NCBI RefSeq assembly: GCF_021502725.1
Contig: NZ_JAKFFS010000001.1
Span: 310,001 to 374,000 of the forward strand
Direction: 5' to 3'
Length of the DNA: 64,000 nucleotides
Source: Dyadobacter sp. CY345
Lineage (GTDB): Bacteria > Bacteroidota > Bacteroidia > Cytophagales > Spirosomataceae
In this document: piece by piece, positions 8,429-16,755 of the stretch
Layout: the number at the start of each line of letters is the position of its first letter
How positions within the stretch are numbered: position 1 is the first letter of the stretch
Program-made: the position numbers and the translations under genes
The notes under the pieces: model-generated
What the model was told of the DNA's origin: nothing
The model's input: the letters and a program-made list of their open reading frames with translations, nothing else
Databases searched by the model: none

Positions 8429-8800
8429 ATGTATGAGAGAAAGATAATACCGAACCTGAATTGTGGACTTGACCTGATCGGTGAAGTACTCTACGGCAAA
8501 TGGAAAATCCGTTTGCTGTGGTTTATCCACATAGGTCATAAACGCCCAAGCGAATTACAGCGCAAAATCCCGGATGCTTCACGCAGGGTTTTGAATATTC
8601 AGCTAAAAGAGTTGGAAGAACACGAACTGGTTACAAGGAAAATTTATCCCGTTGTACCGCCAAAAGTAGAATACAGCCTTACCGAATTTGGTAAGACAGT
8701 AATCCCCGTGATTGCCGCATTAGGGCAATGGGGCGATGAACACGAAGACCGTTTGAGGGATGTGATTTTGAAACAAGTTGTTCCATCCTTAAACGAGTGA
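8429..8800 (+). CDS. HxlR-family transcriptional regulator
   Basis: A 123-aa winged-helix protein. Family blocks are LDLIGEVLYGKWKIRLLWFIHIGHKRPSEL, then IPDASRRVLNIQLKELEEHELVTRKIYPVVPPKVEYSLTEFG. HxlR proteins are dimeric DNA-binding regulators, many of them redox- or aldehyde-responsive through a Cys near the N-terminus. Here the only candidate is the Cys in NLNCGLDL, which is the usual place. It is divergent from the SDR/NTF2 pair and is the likely regulator of both. Confidence 0.93.
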   Translation: MYERKIIPNLNCGLDLIGEVLYGKWKIRLLWFIHIGHKRPSELQRKIPDASRRVLNIQLKELEEHELVTRKIYPVVPPKVEYSLTEFGKTVIPVIAALGQWGDEHEDRLRDVILKQVVPSLNE

Positions 8801-9008
8801 TGACCGAATTCTTTTGGGTAAATATGTATTCGTCATCCGCTTACACGGAATTTCGCCCCCACCAAAGCATTTTAATGGAACAAATGAGGTAAACTGAAAT
8901 GCCAGAACATAGCAACGGAATGACAACTGTTCGGCTGTTTTATCCCTGCTGATATTGCTTAAAGCATCTGCCAGACGTCCGGGTAATGTGGTATGCCCAT
9001 TTTTCAAA

Positions 9009-9308
9009 AGAAATGTTTTTCCTGAGTTAAATAAGAATTGGCTGATTTTGGGAGAAGGAGATATGTTGAATTCTAAGCCACTGCAAAATAATAATGATGT
9101 TAAAGAAGGAAATAATATTACGAATGGAGTATAGGTTGTTACCTACGGAAATTTTGTCGTCGTGAAAAGGATAAAGAATAGTCCGGTCGAGGGAGTGGTT
9201 GTACTTCATTCCGATAATACAGAAACAGGCGGCAATCTGGATGTGTATTTGCAAGATGTTAGGGAGATTTGGAAAGTTATGAGAATTGTTGAATCACCCG
9301 TTAGATAA
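9009..9308 (+). pseudogene. Remnant of an Xre/S24-type phage-repressor-like regulator
   Basis: One reading frame holds two recognisable pieces around an in-frame TAG at 9132-9134. The left piece, ending in FPELNKNWLILGEGDML, is the usual end of an Xre helix-turn-helix domain in Bacteroidota repressors. The right piece (VVTYGNFVVVKRIK, then LHSDNTETGG and VREIWKVMRIV) is the C-terminal S24 peptidase-like domain. Only about 20 residues separate them, where the family has roughly 80-100 including the catalytic Ser, and no helix-turn-helix start is found upstream. This is a truncated, internally deleted and nonsense-mutated gene. Confidence 0.65.
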
Positions 9309-9314
9309 TTTCAA

Positions 9315-9770
9315 ATGAAAAAGATTCTACTCATCAGTGTTTTTGCCTTTATTTTTCAAAGCTGCGCTTCGCCAACGATACTGATTGATAAGTCTGCTTT
9401 GGATAGAATACCAAAAGGATCTACGCGTGTTGTGGTGCGAAGCTAACATACGCCGGCAGAAGTATTTTCTATTGTTGCAAAAGATATGGCAAAAAATGGA
9501 TGCCCAGTAAAATCTGACAAGGAATCAATGCAGATTATTTGCGATGGAAAATCCGTTGAGGGAGGAACGCAATTAAAAGCCATGGCATTTACTGAAGAGG
9601 AGGGAGACAGTAGCAAGGTTACTTTCTCGGGCAAATGGGGTTTGGATGCTACCGGCCAAATAGGAATGATGGCATTTAGCGGTATGGGTGGATTGTCCGG
9701 ACGTAATAAAATAGTTTGGGAGGGCGTCAAAGGAACTAAGAATTGTATCGCGTTTCAGCATTTGGTTTAA
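9315..9770 (+). pseudogene. Small lipoprotein gene interrupted by one in-frame stop
   Basis: ATG at 9315 starts MKKILLISVFAFIFQSCASP, a clean lipoprotein signal with Cys17. The frame stops at TAA 9444-9446 (after VVVRS), but the same frame then continues for 107 codons to 9770 with protein-like content (HTPAEVFSIVAKDMAKNGCPV and a Gly-rich hydrophobic stretch LDATGQIGMMAFSGMGG). Restoring that one codon gives a protein of about 151 aa. I do not recognise a domain. It is either a pseudogene or a sequencing error; a second nonsense-bearing gene lies directly upstream. Confidence 0.65.
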
Positions 9771-9820
9771 GGGCAGAGGCTATACCTGGGGCATGGATTA
9801 AATTCACTAAATAAACTTAC

Positions 9821-10021
9821 ATGAAAATGGCAGAGGAAATCAAAGAGTTACATGAAGGGATTAATAAGCTCGAAGAAATTATTTTAAATGGTGGTTTCAC
9901 TATTGACGATCGATTAAAAAAATTAGAGTTTGATCAAAAATACTTCGTGAAGAGACGGGATTTGCAGGGAGAATTGGACAGTCAAGTCATTATTAAGAGC
10001 AAAAGGATTGTAGCTTATTAG
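9821..10021 (+). CDS. Small hypothetical protein, probably helical
   Basis: A 66-aa charged protein (EEIKELHEGINKLEEIIL, then DDRLKKLEFDQKYFVKRRDL), predicted to be mostly alpha-helical with a short coiled coil. No signal peptide and no family recognised. The stop codon is followed at once by a strong terminator, which supports it as a real transcribed gene. It may belong to the same acquired patch as the two broken genes upstream. Confidence 0.5.
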   Translation: MKMAEEIKELHEGINKLEEIILNGGFTIDDRLKKLEFDQKYFVKRRDLQGELDSQVIIKSKRIVAY

Positions 10022-10047
10022 CCCGAAATTAGTTTCGGGCTTTTCTT
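10021..10047 (+). terminator. Rho-independent terminator
   Basis: GCCCGAAA (10021-10028) pairs perfectly with TTTCGGGC (10033-10040) across a 4-base loop, followed by TTTTCTTTTTT. It begins at the last base of the stop codon of the small upstream gene. Confidence 0.85.
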
Positions 10048-10105
10048 TTTTAAAGTCCATATATACTCCTTTGTCATTCCTCAACTACCGGAATCATTGT
10101 TAGTT

Positions 10106-10142
10106 AAAGAAAAAGGACTTAGAAATTTCTTTCTAAGTCCTT
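10106..10142 (-). terminator. Terminator of the tRNA gene
   Basis: A 13-bp perfect stem (10113-10125 with 10130-10142, loop TTTC). On the minus strand it is followed by TTTTTCTTT. It lies 12 bases beyond the tRNA 3' end and so closes a single-gene tRNA transcript. Confidence 0.85.
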
Positions 10143-10153
10143 GATTTTCAATG

Positions 10154-10227
10154 TGGGCCCACCTGGAATCGAACCAGGCACCTACTGATTATGAGTCAGT
10201 TGCTCTAACCGAATGAGCTATAGGCCC
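10154..10227 (-). tRNA. tRNA with CAU anticodon (Met elongator or Ile2)
   Basis: A 74-nt cloverleaf on the minus strand. The 7-bp acceptor stem is GGGCCTA with TGGGCCC, the D-arm begins AGCTC and has a GGTTAGAGC loop side, the anticodon stem is ACTGA/TCAGT with loop CTCATAA giving CAU, and the T-arm has GGTTCGATTCC. The discriminator is A and CCA is not encoded. CAU can be elongator Met or, after lysidine modification, Ile for AUA. The acceptor GGGCCTA resembles Ile tRNAs, which slightly favours Ile2, but I cannot settle it by eye. Confidence 0.93.
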
Positions 10228-10251
10228 CGCTCTATAAAAGAGTTTGGAGTG

Positions 10252-10281
10252 CAAAATTAGTCAAAGAGATTAATTCTCCAA
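10252..10281 (-). promoter_or_regulatory. Promoter of the tRNA gene
   Basis: Read on the minus strand: TTG at 10281-10279, exactly 19 bases, then TAATTTTG at 10259-10252. This is a full match to the Bacteroidota consensus TTG-N19-TAnnTTTG. The mature tRNA 5' end is 25 bases downstream, leaving a short leader for RNase P. Confidence 0.8.
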
Positions 10282-10325
10282 ATGATTATCATAAGATTTC
10301 ATTCTTTTCTGCGTTCGTAGTTTAC

Positions 10326-10333
10326 TATTTTTG
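10326..10333 (+). promoter_or_regulatory. Candidate -7 box for the HD-hydrolase/lpx operon
   Basis: TATTTTTG matches TAnnTTTG and lies 17 bases before the TTG start of the HD gene. No TTG is seen at the -33 position, so support comes from the box and its location only. Confidence 0.45.
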
Positions 10334-10350
10334 CAAAAAAAAAGTACGTT

Positions 10351-11583
10351 TTGAACAAAAGAAAAATAATCAACGACCCGGTTTACGGCTTTATCACGAT
10401 CTCTTCAGATTTACTTTTCGATCTGGTTGAGCATCCTTACTTCCAACGTTTACGTAGAATAAAACAATTGGGATTAGCTGATCTGGTTTATCCGGGGGCG
10501 CTTCATACCCGTTTTCATCACGCGTTGGGTGCTATGCATTTGATGAGCCAGGCTCTTCGCACTTTGCAGGAAAAAGGTCATCTGATATGGGAGCCGGAAA
10601 TGGAAGCAGCGCAGGCAGCCATTCTCCTGCATGATCTTGGGCACGGTCCCTTTTCCCACGTTTTAGAAAAGGAACTGATGCCGGGCGTGGCACATGAGTC
10701 AATCACGCTGGAAATGATGAAACAATTAAACCGTGAAATGGGCGGACGACTGGATATTGCCATTCAAATGTTTGAAGGTGTTTACCCACGGAAATTTTTT
10801 CATCAGATGATTTCCAGTCAACTCGATATGGACCGGATGGATTATCTCAACCGCGACAGCTTTTACACAGGCGTGATCGAAGGTTCCATCGGCGCTGACC
10901 GTTTGATAAAAATGTTTGAGATTAGTCACGACCAGCTTGTGATTGAAGAGAAAGGATTGCTAAGTATCGAAAATTTTCTTCATGCGCGCAGACTGATGTA
11001 TTGGCAGGTGTATTTACACAAAACTTTGTTAAGCGCACAGGCAATGCTGACACAAATATTAAAACGCGCAAGAGAGTTATCCGCTCAGGGAGAAAATTTG
11101 TTTGCTACACCAGACTTTTCTTTGTTTTTGAAAAATAAATTTTCGCTTTCGGATTTTGAGCAAAACCCCGATTTGTTAAAATCTTTCAACAATCTGGATG
11201 ATAATGACGTATGGGCTTCTGTTAAGGGATGGACGAAACATCCGGATATCGTACTTTCAACACTATGCAAAGGTTTGCTCGATAGAAATTTATTCAAAAT
11301 CAGCTTTTTTGATACTGCCCCGGGAGACCAGATTTTGAATCCGCTAAAAGAAAAACTTTTATCGGAAGGGATAAAGGAAAGTGAGTTGTCATACTTTTTA
11401 GTAACTGGCGAAACAACGAATTGGGCATATGAAACGGAACAGGATCCCATAAAGGTCAAAATGAAAGGGGGGGCTTTGCTGGATATTGCAGATGCTTCTG
11501 ATATTCCTACGATCGAAGCACTCACGAAGATTGTCCGCAAGTATTATGTATGTTGGGGTAAAAATGTATCTTTGCGTGGTTAG
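10351..11583 (+). CDS. HD-domain phosphohydrolase (dGTPase/YdhJ-like)
   Basis: A 410-aa protein starting at TTG (MNKRKIINDPVYGFI, the normal start of this Bacteroidota family). Metal-binding blocks are TRFHHALGAMHL, LLHDLGHGPFSHVLE (the HD pair near residue 95) and DMDRMDYLNRDSFYTG. Family members are metal-dependent phosphohydrolases related to dNTP triphosphohydrolases; the true substrate of this subgroup is uncertain. It lies 89 bases upstream of lpxD in the same direction and is commonly found next to lpx genes in Bacteroidota. Confidence 0.9.
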   Translation: MNKRKIINDPVYGFITISSDLLFDLVEHPYFQRLRRIKQLGLADLVYPGALHTRFHHALGAMHLMSQALRTLQEKGHLIWEPEMEAAQAAILLHDLGHGPFSHVLEKELMPGVAHESITLEMMKQLNREMGGRLDIAIQMFEGVYPRKFFHQMISSQLDMDRMDYLNRDSFYTGVIEGSIGADRLIKMFEISHDQLVIEEKGLLSIENFLHARRLMYWQVYLHKTLLSAQAMLTQILKRARELSAQGENLFATPDFSLFLKNKFSLSDFEQNPDLLKSFNNLDDNDVWASVKGWTKHPDIVLSTLCKGLLDRNLFKISFFDTAPGDQILNPLKEKLLSEGIKESELSYFLVTGETTNWAYETEQDPIKVKMKGGALLDIADASDIPTIEALTKIVRKYYVCWGKNVSLRG

Positions 11584-11672
11584 TTAGGATGTGAATTCTT
11601 TCACCTGCAAAGAAGCCTTATCTTGAATTCGCTTTATTATTTACAGAGACGTTACCAGAAATTAGCCGAAAT

Positions 11673-12710
11673 ATGAAATTTACTGTCAGCGAGATTGCAA
11701 AGATGCTTGATGGAACCACCGTTGGTGATGATACAGTTACAATTGATTCGGCTGCAAAAATTGAAGAAGGGCGGCCTGGTTGTATATCATTTCTGGCCAA
11801 CAGTAAATACGAATCCTATATCTATACCACACAGTCTTCGGCAGTTATAGTTAACAAAGACTTCACGCCAAAACAAGATATCAGTGCTACATTAATCTAT
11901 GTAGAAAATGCTTACACGGCCTTTACGATACTTCTTGAAGAATATCAGAAACGTATTGCGACGGGAAAGAGTGGCATAGAGCAACCCAGTTTTATTGGCG
12001 AAAATAGTGTGATGGGCGACAACGGTTACCGTGGCGCTTTTTCATACATTGGTCGCAATTGTAAGATTGGAAGTGGTGTTAAGATTTATCCCAACACATA
12101 CCTTGGTGATTTTGTCGAAATTGGAGATAATACAATAATCCATCCTGGCGTGAGGATTTACGATAAGACCGTTATCGGAGAAAACTGCTGCATTTTTGCC
12201 AATACTGTCATCGGTAGTGACGGATTCGGCTTTGCTCCGCAGACAGACGGTTCTTATAAAACGATTCCGCAGCTCGGTAATGTCGTTATAGAAGATAATG
12301 TCAGCATTGGATCCAATACTACAATCGACTGTGCGACAATGGGTTCTACAATAATCCGGAAAGGAGTTAAAATTGATAACCTGGTCCAGATTGCTCATAA
12401 TGTTGAAATTGGACAGAACACCGTAATTGCAGCACAAGCCGGAGTTTCTGGCTCTTCACGTATTGGAGAACAGTGTGTCATAGCGGGCCAGGTAGGCATT
12501 TCAGGACATATCTTTTTAGCCAATAATACCAAGATCGGTGCACAGTCAGGTATTGGAAAGTCTATCAAAAAAGAAGGACTTTCTCTTTCAGGCTCACCGG
12601 CGAGAGATTTAACAGAACATTTGAGGGCAATGGCTCTTACAAGACGACTGCCTGAACTGGAAGAACGTCTGAAAGAACTTGAACGCAAACGTGAAGTTTC
12701 TGAACATTAA
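11673..12710 (+). CDS. lpxD: UDP-3-O-acylglucosamine N-acyltransferase LpxD
   Basis: A 345-aa protein with an N-terminal uridine-binding LpxD domain (to about residue 100), then a left-handed beta helix of hexapeptide repeats (about 105-320) and a C-terminal helix (LRAMALTRRLPELEERLKELERKR) that helps form the trimer. The catalytic His is His242 in NLVQIAHN. It transfers a 3-hydroxyacyl chain from ACP to the 2-amine of UDP-3-O-acylglucosamine, the third step of lipid A synthesis, in the cytoplasm. First of the three contiguous lpx genes. Confidence 0.96.
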   Translation: MKFTVSEIAKMLDGTTVGDDTVTIDSAAKIEEGRPGCISFLANSKYESYIYTTQSSAVIVNKDFTPKQDISATLIYVENAYTAFTILLEEYQKRIATGKSGIEQPSFIGENSVMGDNGYRGAFSYIGRNCKIGSGVKIYPNTYLGDFVEIGDNTIIHPGVRIYDKTVIGENCCIFANTVIGSDGFGFAPQTDGSYKTIPQLGNVVIEDNVSIGSNTTIDCATMGSTIIRKGVKIDNLVQIAHNVEIGQNTVIAAQAGVSGSSRIGEQCVIAGQVGISGHIFLANNTKIGAQSGIGKSIKKEGLSLSGSPARDLTEHLRAMALTRRLPELEERLKELERKREVSEH

Positions 12711-12801
12711 TTAGAAGAAATTATATAAGTTGAGCGAAAAGCTCATTATTTTGGCGAACAATGCGACGCCCCGCAGCCGTTTAGTAGATTAGGAGAATAT
12801 A

Positions 12802-14193
12802 ATGAACGAAAAACAACAAACCATAAAGAAGTCCGTATCAGTTACGGGAGTAGGTTTACACACAGGTGTGGTAGCAACGATGACATTCGTTCCTGCTGCG
12901 GCCAATCACGGTTACAAGTTTCAACGTGTCGATTTACCAAATCAGCCGATTGTTGATGCAGATGTGGACAATGTTGTAGATCTGTCACGCGGTACAACCA
13001 TTGAGCAAAACGGAGCACGAATTCATACCGTTGAGCATACTTTGGCTGCGCTGGTTGGATTGCAGATTGATAATGTTCTGATCCAGCTGGATGGGCCTGA
13101 GCCGCCGATTATGGATGGAAGCTCAATCAAATTTATCGATGCATTGATAGATGCCGGTATTGAGGAGCAAAATGCTTACCGTAATTATTTCGAAGTTCCG
13201 GAATATGTTCATTATAAAAATAAGGAAAATGATATCGAAATGGCCGCTTTGCCATTATCTGATTATCGTTTGACTGTGATGGTTGATTACAATTCAAAGG
13301 TGATCAGCAGCCAACACGCTTCTCTTAATGATATTACGCTGTTTAAGGACGATATTGCGAAATGCCGTACATTCGTTTTTCTTCATGAATTGGAATCTTT
13401 GTTTAAACAAAATCTGATCAAGGGCGGAGACCTTACAAATGCGATTGTGATCGTAGACCGTGAGGTGAAAGACGGAGAACTGGATCATCTTTCGCAGTTG
13501 TTGAATCAACCGAAAGTTAGTGTAGACAAATCAAACGGTATACTGAATAACGTTGATCTGCATTATCCAAACGAGATGGCAAGACATAAACTTCTTGACC
13601 TGATCGGTGATCTGGCCCTAATCGGTAGACCTATAAAAGCACAGATTCTTGCGGCCCGCCCGGGGCATGCAGCAAATGTTGCGCTTGCTAAAAAGATTAA
13701 GAAACTGATCAAATCGGGTAAGGGAGATATACCCCAATATGACCCAAATAAGGCACCGGTTCTTGACATCAATCAAATCGGGCAACTGCTTTCGCACCGC
13801 TATCCTTTCCAGATGATTGATAAAATTATTGCACTGGATGAAAATAGTGTTGTTGGGATTAAGAACGTGACAATCAACGAAGAATATTTTGTTGGTCATT
13901 TTCCGGGAAATCCTGTAATGCCTGGTGTTTTACAGCTTGAAGCGATGGCTCAAACGGGTGGTATACTTGTTTTGAGCAGTGTTCCGGATCCTGACAACTA
14001 CTGGCCATACCTGATCGGTATTGACGCCTGCCGTTTCCGTAAAAATGTTTTCCCTGGCGATACTGTTATTTTCAAATGTGTTTTTACTTCTCCAATGAAA
14101 CGTGGAATTGTAAAAATGAGCGGTCGTGGATACGTATCCGGGCAGCTGGTGTGTGAAGCAGATATGATCGCAAGTCTAGTAAAGAAAAAATGA
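12802..14193 (+). CDS. lpxC/fabZ: Bifunctional LpxC deacetylase / FabZ dehydratase
   Basis: A 463-aa fusion. Residues 1 to about 305 are LpxC, the zinc deacetylase that commits UDP-3-O-acyl-GlcNAc to lipid A. Glu78 and His79 lie in HTVEHTLAAL, the other zinc ligands are His262 and Asp266 (RHKLLD), and the general acid is His289 (ARPGH). Residues 318-463 are FabZ, the 3-hydroxyacyl-ACP dehydratase, with catalytic His366 (GHFPGNPVMPG) and Glu380 (QLEAMAQ). This fusion is characteristic of Bacteroidota and puts two enzymes that compete for 3-hydroxyacyl-ACP flux in one chain. It overlaps lpxA by 4 bases. Confidence 0.97.
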   Translation: MNEKQQTIKKSVSVTGVGLHTGVVATMTFVPAAANHGYKFQRVDLPNQPIVDADVDNVVDLSRGTTIEQNGARIHTVEHTLAALVGLQIDNVLIQLDGPEPPIMDGSSIKFIDALIDAGIEEQNAYRNYFEVPEYVHYKNKENDIEMAALPLSDYRLTVMVDYNSKVISSQHASLNDITLFKDDIAKCRTFVFLHELESLFKQNLIKGGDLTNAIVIVDREVKDGELDHLSQLLNQPKVSVDKSNGILNNVDLHYPNEMARHKLLDLIGDLALIGRPIKAQILAARPGHAANVALAKKIKKLIKSGKGDIPQYDPNKAPVLDINQIGQLLSHRYPFQMIDKIIALDENSVVGIKNVTINEEYFVGHFPGNPVMPGVLQLEAMAQTGGILVLSSVPDPDNYWPYLIGIDACRFRKNVFPGDTVIFKCVFTSPMKRGIVKMSGRGYVSGQLVCEADMIASLVKKK

Positions 14194-15002
14194 CACAACA
14201 GTTAGCATATATCCATTCTGACGCTAAGATTGCTCCGAATGTAGAAATTGAACCATTCGCCATGATACATGCAGATGTGGAAATAGGCGAAGGAACCTGG
14301 ATTGGGTCTCATGCAGTAATTAACGCGGGAGCTCGTATCGGCAAAAACTGCCGTATTTTCTCCGGTGCCGTTATTTCCTCAACGCCACAGGATCTTAAAT
14401 ACAACAATGAATACACACTAACAATTATTGGCGACAATACTACGGTTCGGGAATATGCTACGATTAGTCGCGGAACCGAAGAGCATTGGAAAACGGTGGT
14501 TGGGTCAGGTTGTCTGATCATGGCTTACGCGCACGTCGCGCATGACTGTCGTGTCGGTAACAATTGCATTATCGGTAACAATGTGCAAATGGCTGGCCAC
14601 GTTCATGTAGACGACTGGGCTATCGTTAGCGCAATGAGTGCTGTTCATCAATTTGTTAAAATTGGGGCGCATTCCTTTGTGTCCGGCGCTTCTTTGGTTC
14701 GTAAGGATGTTCCTCCTTTCACAAAAGCAGCTCGTGAACCGATTTCTTATGCGGGGATCAATTCGGTAGGTTTGCGCCGCCGTGGATACAGCAATGAAAA
14801 AATTGTTGATATCCAGAATATTTACCGCTATATATACATGAGAGGCCTTAACAATGCTGAGGCTTTGCAGAAAATTGAATTAGAATTGCCGCCATCCAAC
14901 GAACGCGATGAGGTTGTCAATTTTATTCGTAATTCAGAAAGAGGAATTATGAAAAGTCCTTTCCAGACCTATGGCACGGGAGATCCTGAAGCTCAGGCTT
15001 AA
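14190..15002 (+). CDS. lpxA: UDP-N-acetylglucosamine acyltransferase LpxA
   Basis: A 270-aa left-handed beta-helix acyltransferase catalysing the first lipid A step: O-acylation of UDP-GlcNAc from 3-hydroxyacyl-ACP. The catalytic His is His118 in AYAHVAHDC, followed by NNCIIGNNVQMAGHV. The C-terminal helical domain is GINSVGLRRRGYSNEKIVDIQNIYR, the family signature. Its ATG overlaps the lpxC/fabZ stop, so translation is coupled. The operon ends at the hairpin just downstream. Confidence 0.97.
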   Translation: MTQQLAYIHSDAKIAPNVEIEPFAMIHADVEIGEGTWIGSHAVINAGARIGKNCRIFSGAVISSTPQDLKYNNEYTLTIIGDNTTVREYATISRGTEEHWKTVVGSGCLIMAYAHVAHDCRVGNNCIIGNNVQMAGHVHVDDWAIVSAMSAVHQFVKIGAHSFVSGASLVRKDVPPFTKAAREPISYAGINSVGLRRRGYSNEKIVDIQNIYRYIYMRGLNNAEALQKIELELPPSNERDEVVNFIRNSERGIMKSPFQTYGTGDPEAQA

Positions 15003-15023
15003 AGGACTATAATATAAAAAGTC

Positions 15024-15060
15024 AAGGCTTATCTTTTTCTCGCGAAAGGTAAGCCTTTTT
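15024..15060. terminator. Bidirectional terminator between lpxA and the UbiA-like gene
   Basis: AAGGCTTATCTTT (15024-15036) pairs with AAAGGTAAGCCTT (15045-15057) with one G-T pair, followed by TTTTT on the plus strand. Five A before the stem supply a T run for the opposite strand. Confidence 0.8.
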
Positions 15061-15064
15061 CTTG

Positions 15065-15928
15065 TTACAGCACCAAAAATGGAAGCACCAATATCAGCGT
15101 GATCAGAAGCCCTTTGTATTTTTTAGAATTTAAAAATTTCGCTTTTTTAAGAATAAGTGAATGTAAAGCAGACATTCCCAGGAGGATAATAATTAGTCGC
15201 TGGGTATATCGGAATTCAGTTTTAAGGCAAATAATTACGCAACCGACGATCACGAGTAACGTAATCCCGTGTAAGATCTGTCTGGTTAGTACAGAGCCCG
15301 ACCTCGCCGCCAGATTGGATATGTTTGGAGAAGTCATTGCTGTAAAATAAGATGACAATAACAAATTCTGAATGACTATCAGAATAAAAATAACACCCGT
15401 ATACCTGTGCTCCTTAACCAGGTGTTGATTCTGGAAAAATGTGTTTCCGATTATTGCTGCCGTTAGAATAATGGCGGATAGGGGCTCTCTTAAAATATGA
15501 AGCGGACTTCTTTCAGGTAATTTTGAAAAGAGAAAAGTACCAGCTGCCGAAGTCATCATTAGGAAAAGTGCAAGTTTCCACATTTCTCCAGGCAAAAAAA
15601 ACGCAGTAATACATGCGACAACCAGCGCTCCGACTGTTATTTTAAAAAAAGATATCCGTTCCTTTTGATTGGAAAGAAATTTTTTTGATTCCGCCTTTGC
15701 GGGTTTTCGGTTATCCAGAAGTCTGTTTAACGAAGCGATAATAAATACGCCAAGCGCCAGAACGAGTGAAGTTTTTGTATTGAAACTGGCTTTTCCAATA
15801 GGTAGTCTACTGAATGCTGCCTGCGAAATTACGGCACCGGCGACCAGGTCTAAGTTGAGCCAATGTATATGGCCCAAACTAAATTTTTTAATTGTTTTGA
15901 TGATGAAGTTGAGTAAATTTCCTTTCAC
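15065..15928 (-). CDS. UbiA-like polytopic membrane protein
   Basis: A 287-aa protein with about seven or eight hydrophobic segments. The order HWLNLDLVAGAVISQAAFSRL ... ASLNRLLDNRK resembles Bacteroidota proteins annotated as UbiA-like, but the Asp-rich NDxxD motifs of true prenyltransferases are not visible. I would therefore not assign prenyl transfer. Its start is 9 bases after the stop of the MOSC gene on the same strand, which suggests co-transcription. Confidence 0.65.
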   Translation of the reverse strand: MKGNLLNFIIKTIKKFSLGHIHWLNLDLVAGAVISQAAFSRLPIGKASFNTKTSLVLALGVFIIASLNRLLDNRKPAKAESKKFLSNQKERISFFKITVGALVVACITAFFLPGEMWKLALFLMMTSAAGTFLFSKLPERSPLHILREPLSAIILTAAIIGNTFFQNQHLVKEHRYTGVIFILIVIQNLLLSSYFTAMTSPNISNLAARSGSVLTRQILHGITLLVIVGCVIICLKTEFRYTQRLIIILLGMSALHSLILKKAKFLNSKKYKGLLITLILVLPFLVL

Positions 15929-15937
15929 AAAAAGCTT

Positions 15938-16735
15938 TTATTCGGTCAATAAGATTTCGTCTCCCTGTTTCACAAGGCCATGATTTTTGGTTACTAAGTT
16001 TTGTCCAAAAAGAATTTTATTATTTACTCTGCGATAAGTCGCCAGTGTTTTTAGCGGCTCTTTTCCTTTCACACCCGTTTCCGGATCAATTGTCGTCAAC
16101 ACACAACGTGCGCAAGGTTTTACAATATCAAAAGACAAATCACCGATCTGAAACGACTTCCAGTAATCTTCTGCGAAGGCGCTCGTTCCGGTTACCACGA
16201 AGTTTGGGCGAAATCGTTGCATGACGATGGGCTCTTCCAGGCGTGAATTCAGGTCGTCTAGCGATGCCTGAGAAATTAACAGAAACGGGAATCCGTCAGC
16301 AAAACTCACATTTTCATTATTTTTTGCATATTTTGGATCAGCTTTACGCTCAGTTTTTTCAGGCATCATGACCAGGCGGACATCCAGTTCAAGTTGTTCA
16401 CTAAGCCATTTGTCGACATCATCACTAACTGTAACTGCGTCCACAGTATCATCCCAGACTGTCACGGCAATCGGAATTGCACTGACCGGTTCAAATGGAA
16501 CGCTAATTCTGTTATCAGGTATGAGTTTATTGGAAATCAACAGCGAATTTTCTTCAACAGAAACTTCCAGCATAGCCATTTTCGGAAATTCTCTTTGGGT
16601 TATAAAACGGCCAAAAGGATCCGTAATCATCCAGCGACGATCATGTTGGAGACCTTTTTCCTGCACCTGCGCTTCTGAAAGACGAATACCTGCCAAAGAT
16701 TTTACCGGATAAATCCAGATTTCTGAAAGAACCAT
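15938..16735 (-). CDS. MOSC-domain protein
   Basis: A 265-aa protein with an N-terminal MOSC beta-barrel (IWIYPVKSLAGIRLSEAQVQEKGLQHDRRWM) and a C-terminal MOSC domain with the conserved Cys in CARCVLTTIDPETG. MOSC proteins bind sulfur or the molybdenum cofactor and include N-hydroxylated-substrate reductases of the mARC/YcbX type. The length and domain order match YcbX without its ferredoxin domain. The specific substrate is unknown. It lies between tsaD and the UbiA-like gene on the same strand. Confidence 0.9.
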   Translation of the reverse strand: MVLSEIWIYPVKSLAGIRLSEAQVQEKGLQHDRRWMITDPFGRFITQREFPKMAMLEVSVEENSLLISNKLIPDNRISVPFEPVSAIPIAVTVWDDTVDAVTVSDDVDKWLSEQLELDVRLVMMPEKTERKADPKYAKNNENVSFADGFPFLLISQASLDDLNSRLEEPIVMQRFRPNFVVTGTSAFAEDYWKSFQIGDLSFDIVKPCARCVLTTIDPETGVKGKEPLKTLATYRRVNNKILFGQNLVTKNHGLVKQGDEILLTE

Positions 16736-16755
16736 TTTTTTGAATTTTTTATATT

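Noticed and set aside
8789..9007. Minus-strand 72-aa frame beginning MKNGHTTLPGRLADALSN
   Set aside because: It looks partly protein-like but overlaps the HxlR stop, lacks a recognisable domain and lies in the decaying patch; not enough support to call it.
10154..10227. tRNA as attachment site of an integrated element
   Set aside because: I looked for a second copy of the tRNA 3' end to the left and found none in the window.
10474..11540. Minus-strand frames inside the HD-hydrolase gene and similar frames inside tamB, lpx genes, mutS and the DUF1080 gene
   Set aside because: They are antisense or shifted-frame shadows of well-supported genes with no family resemblance.
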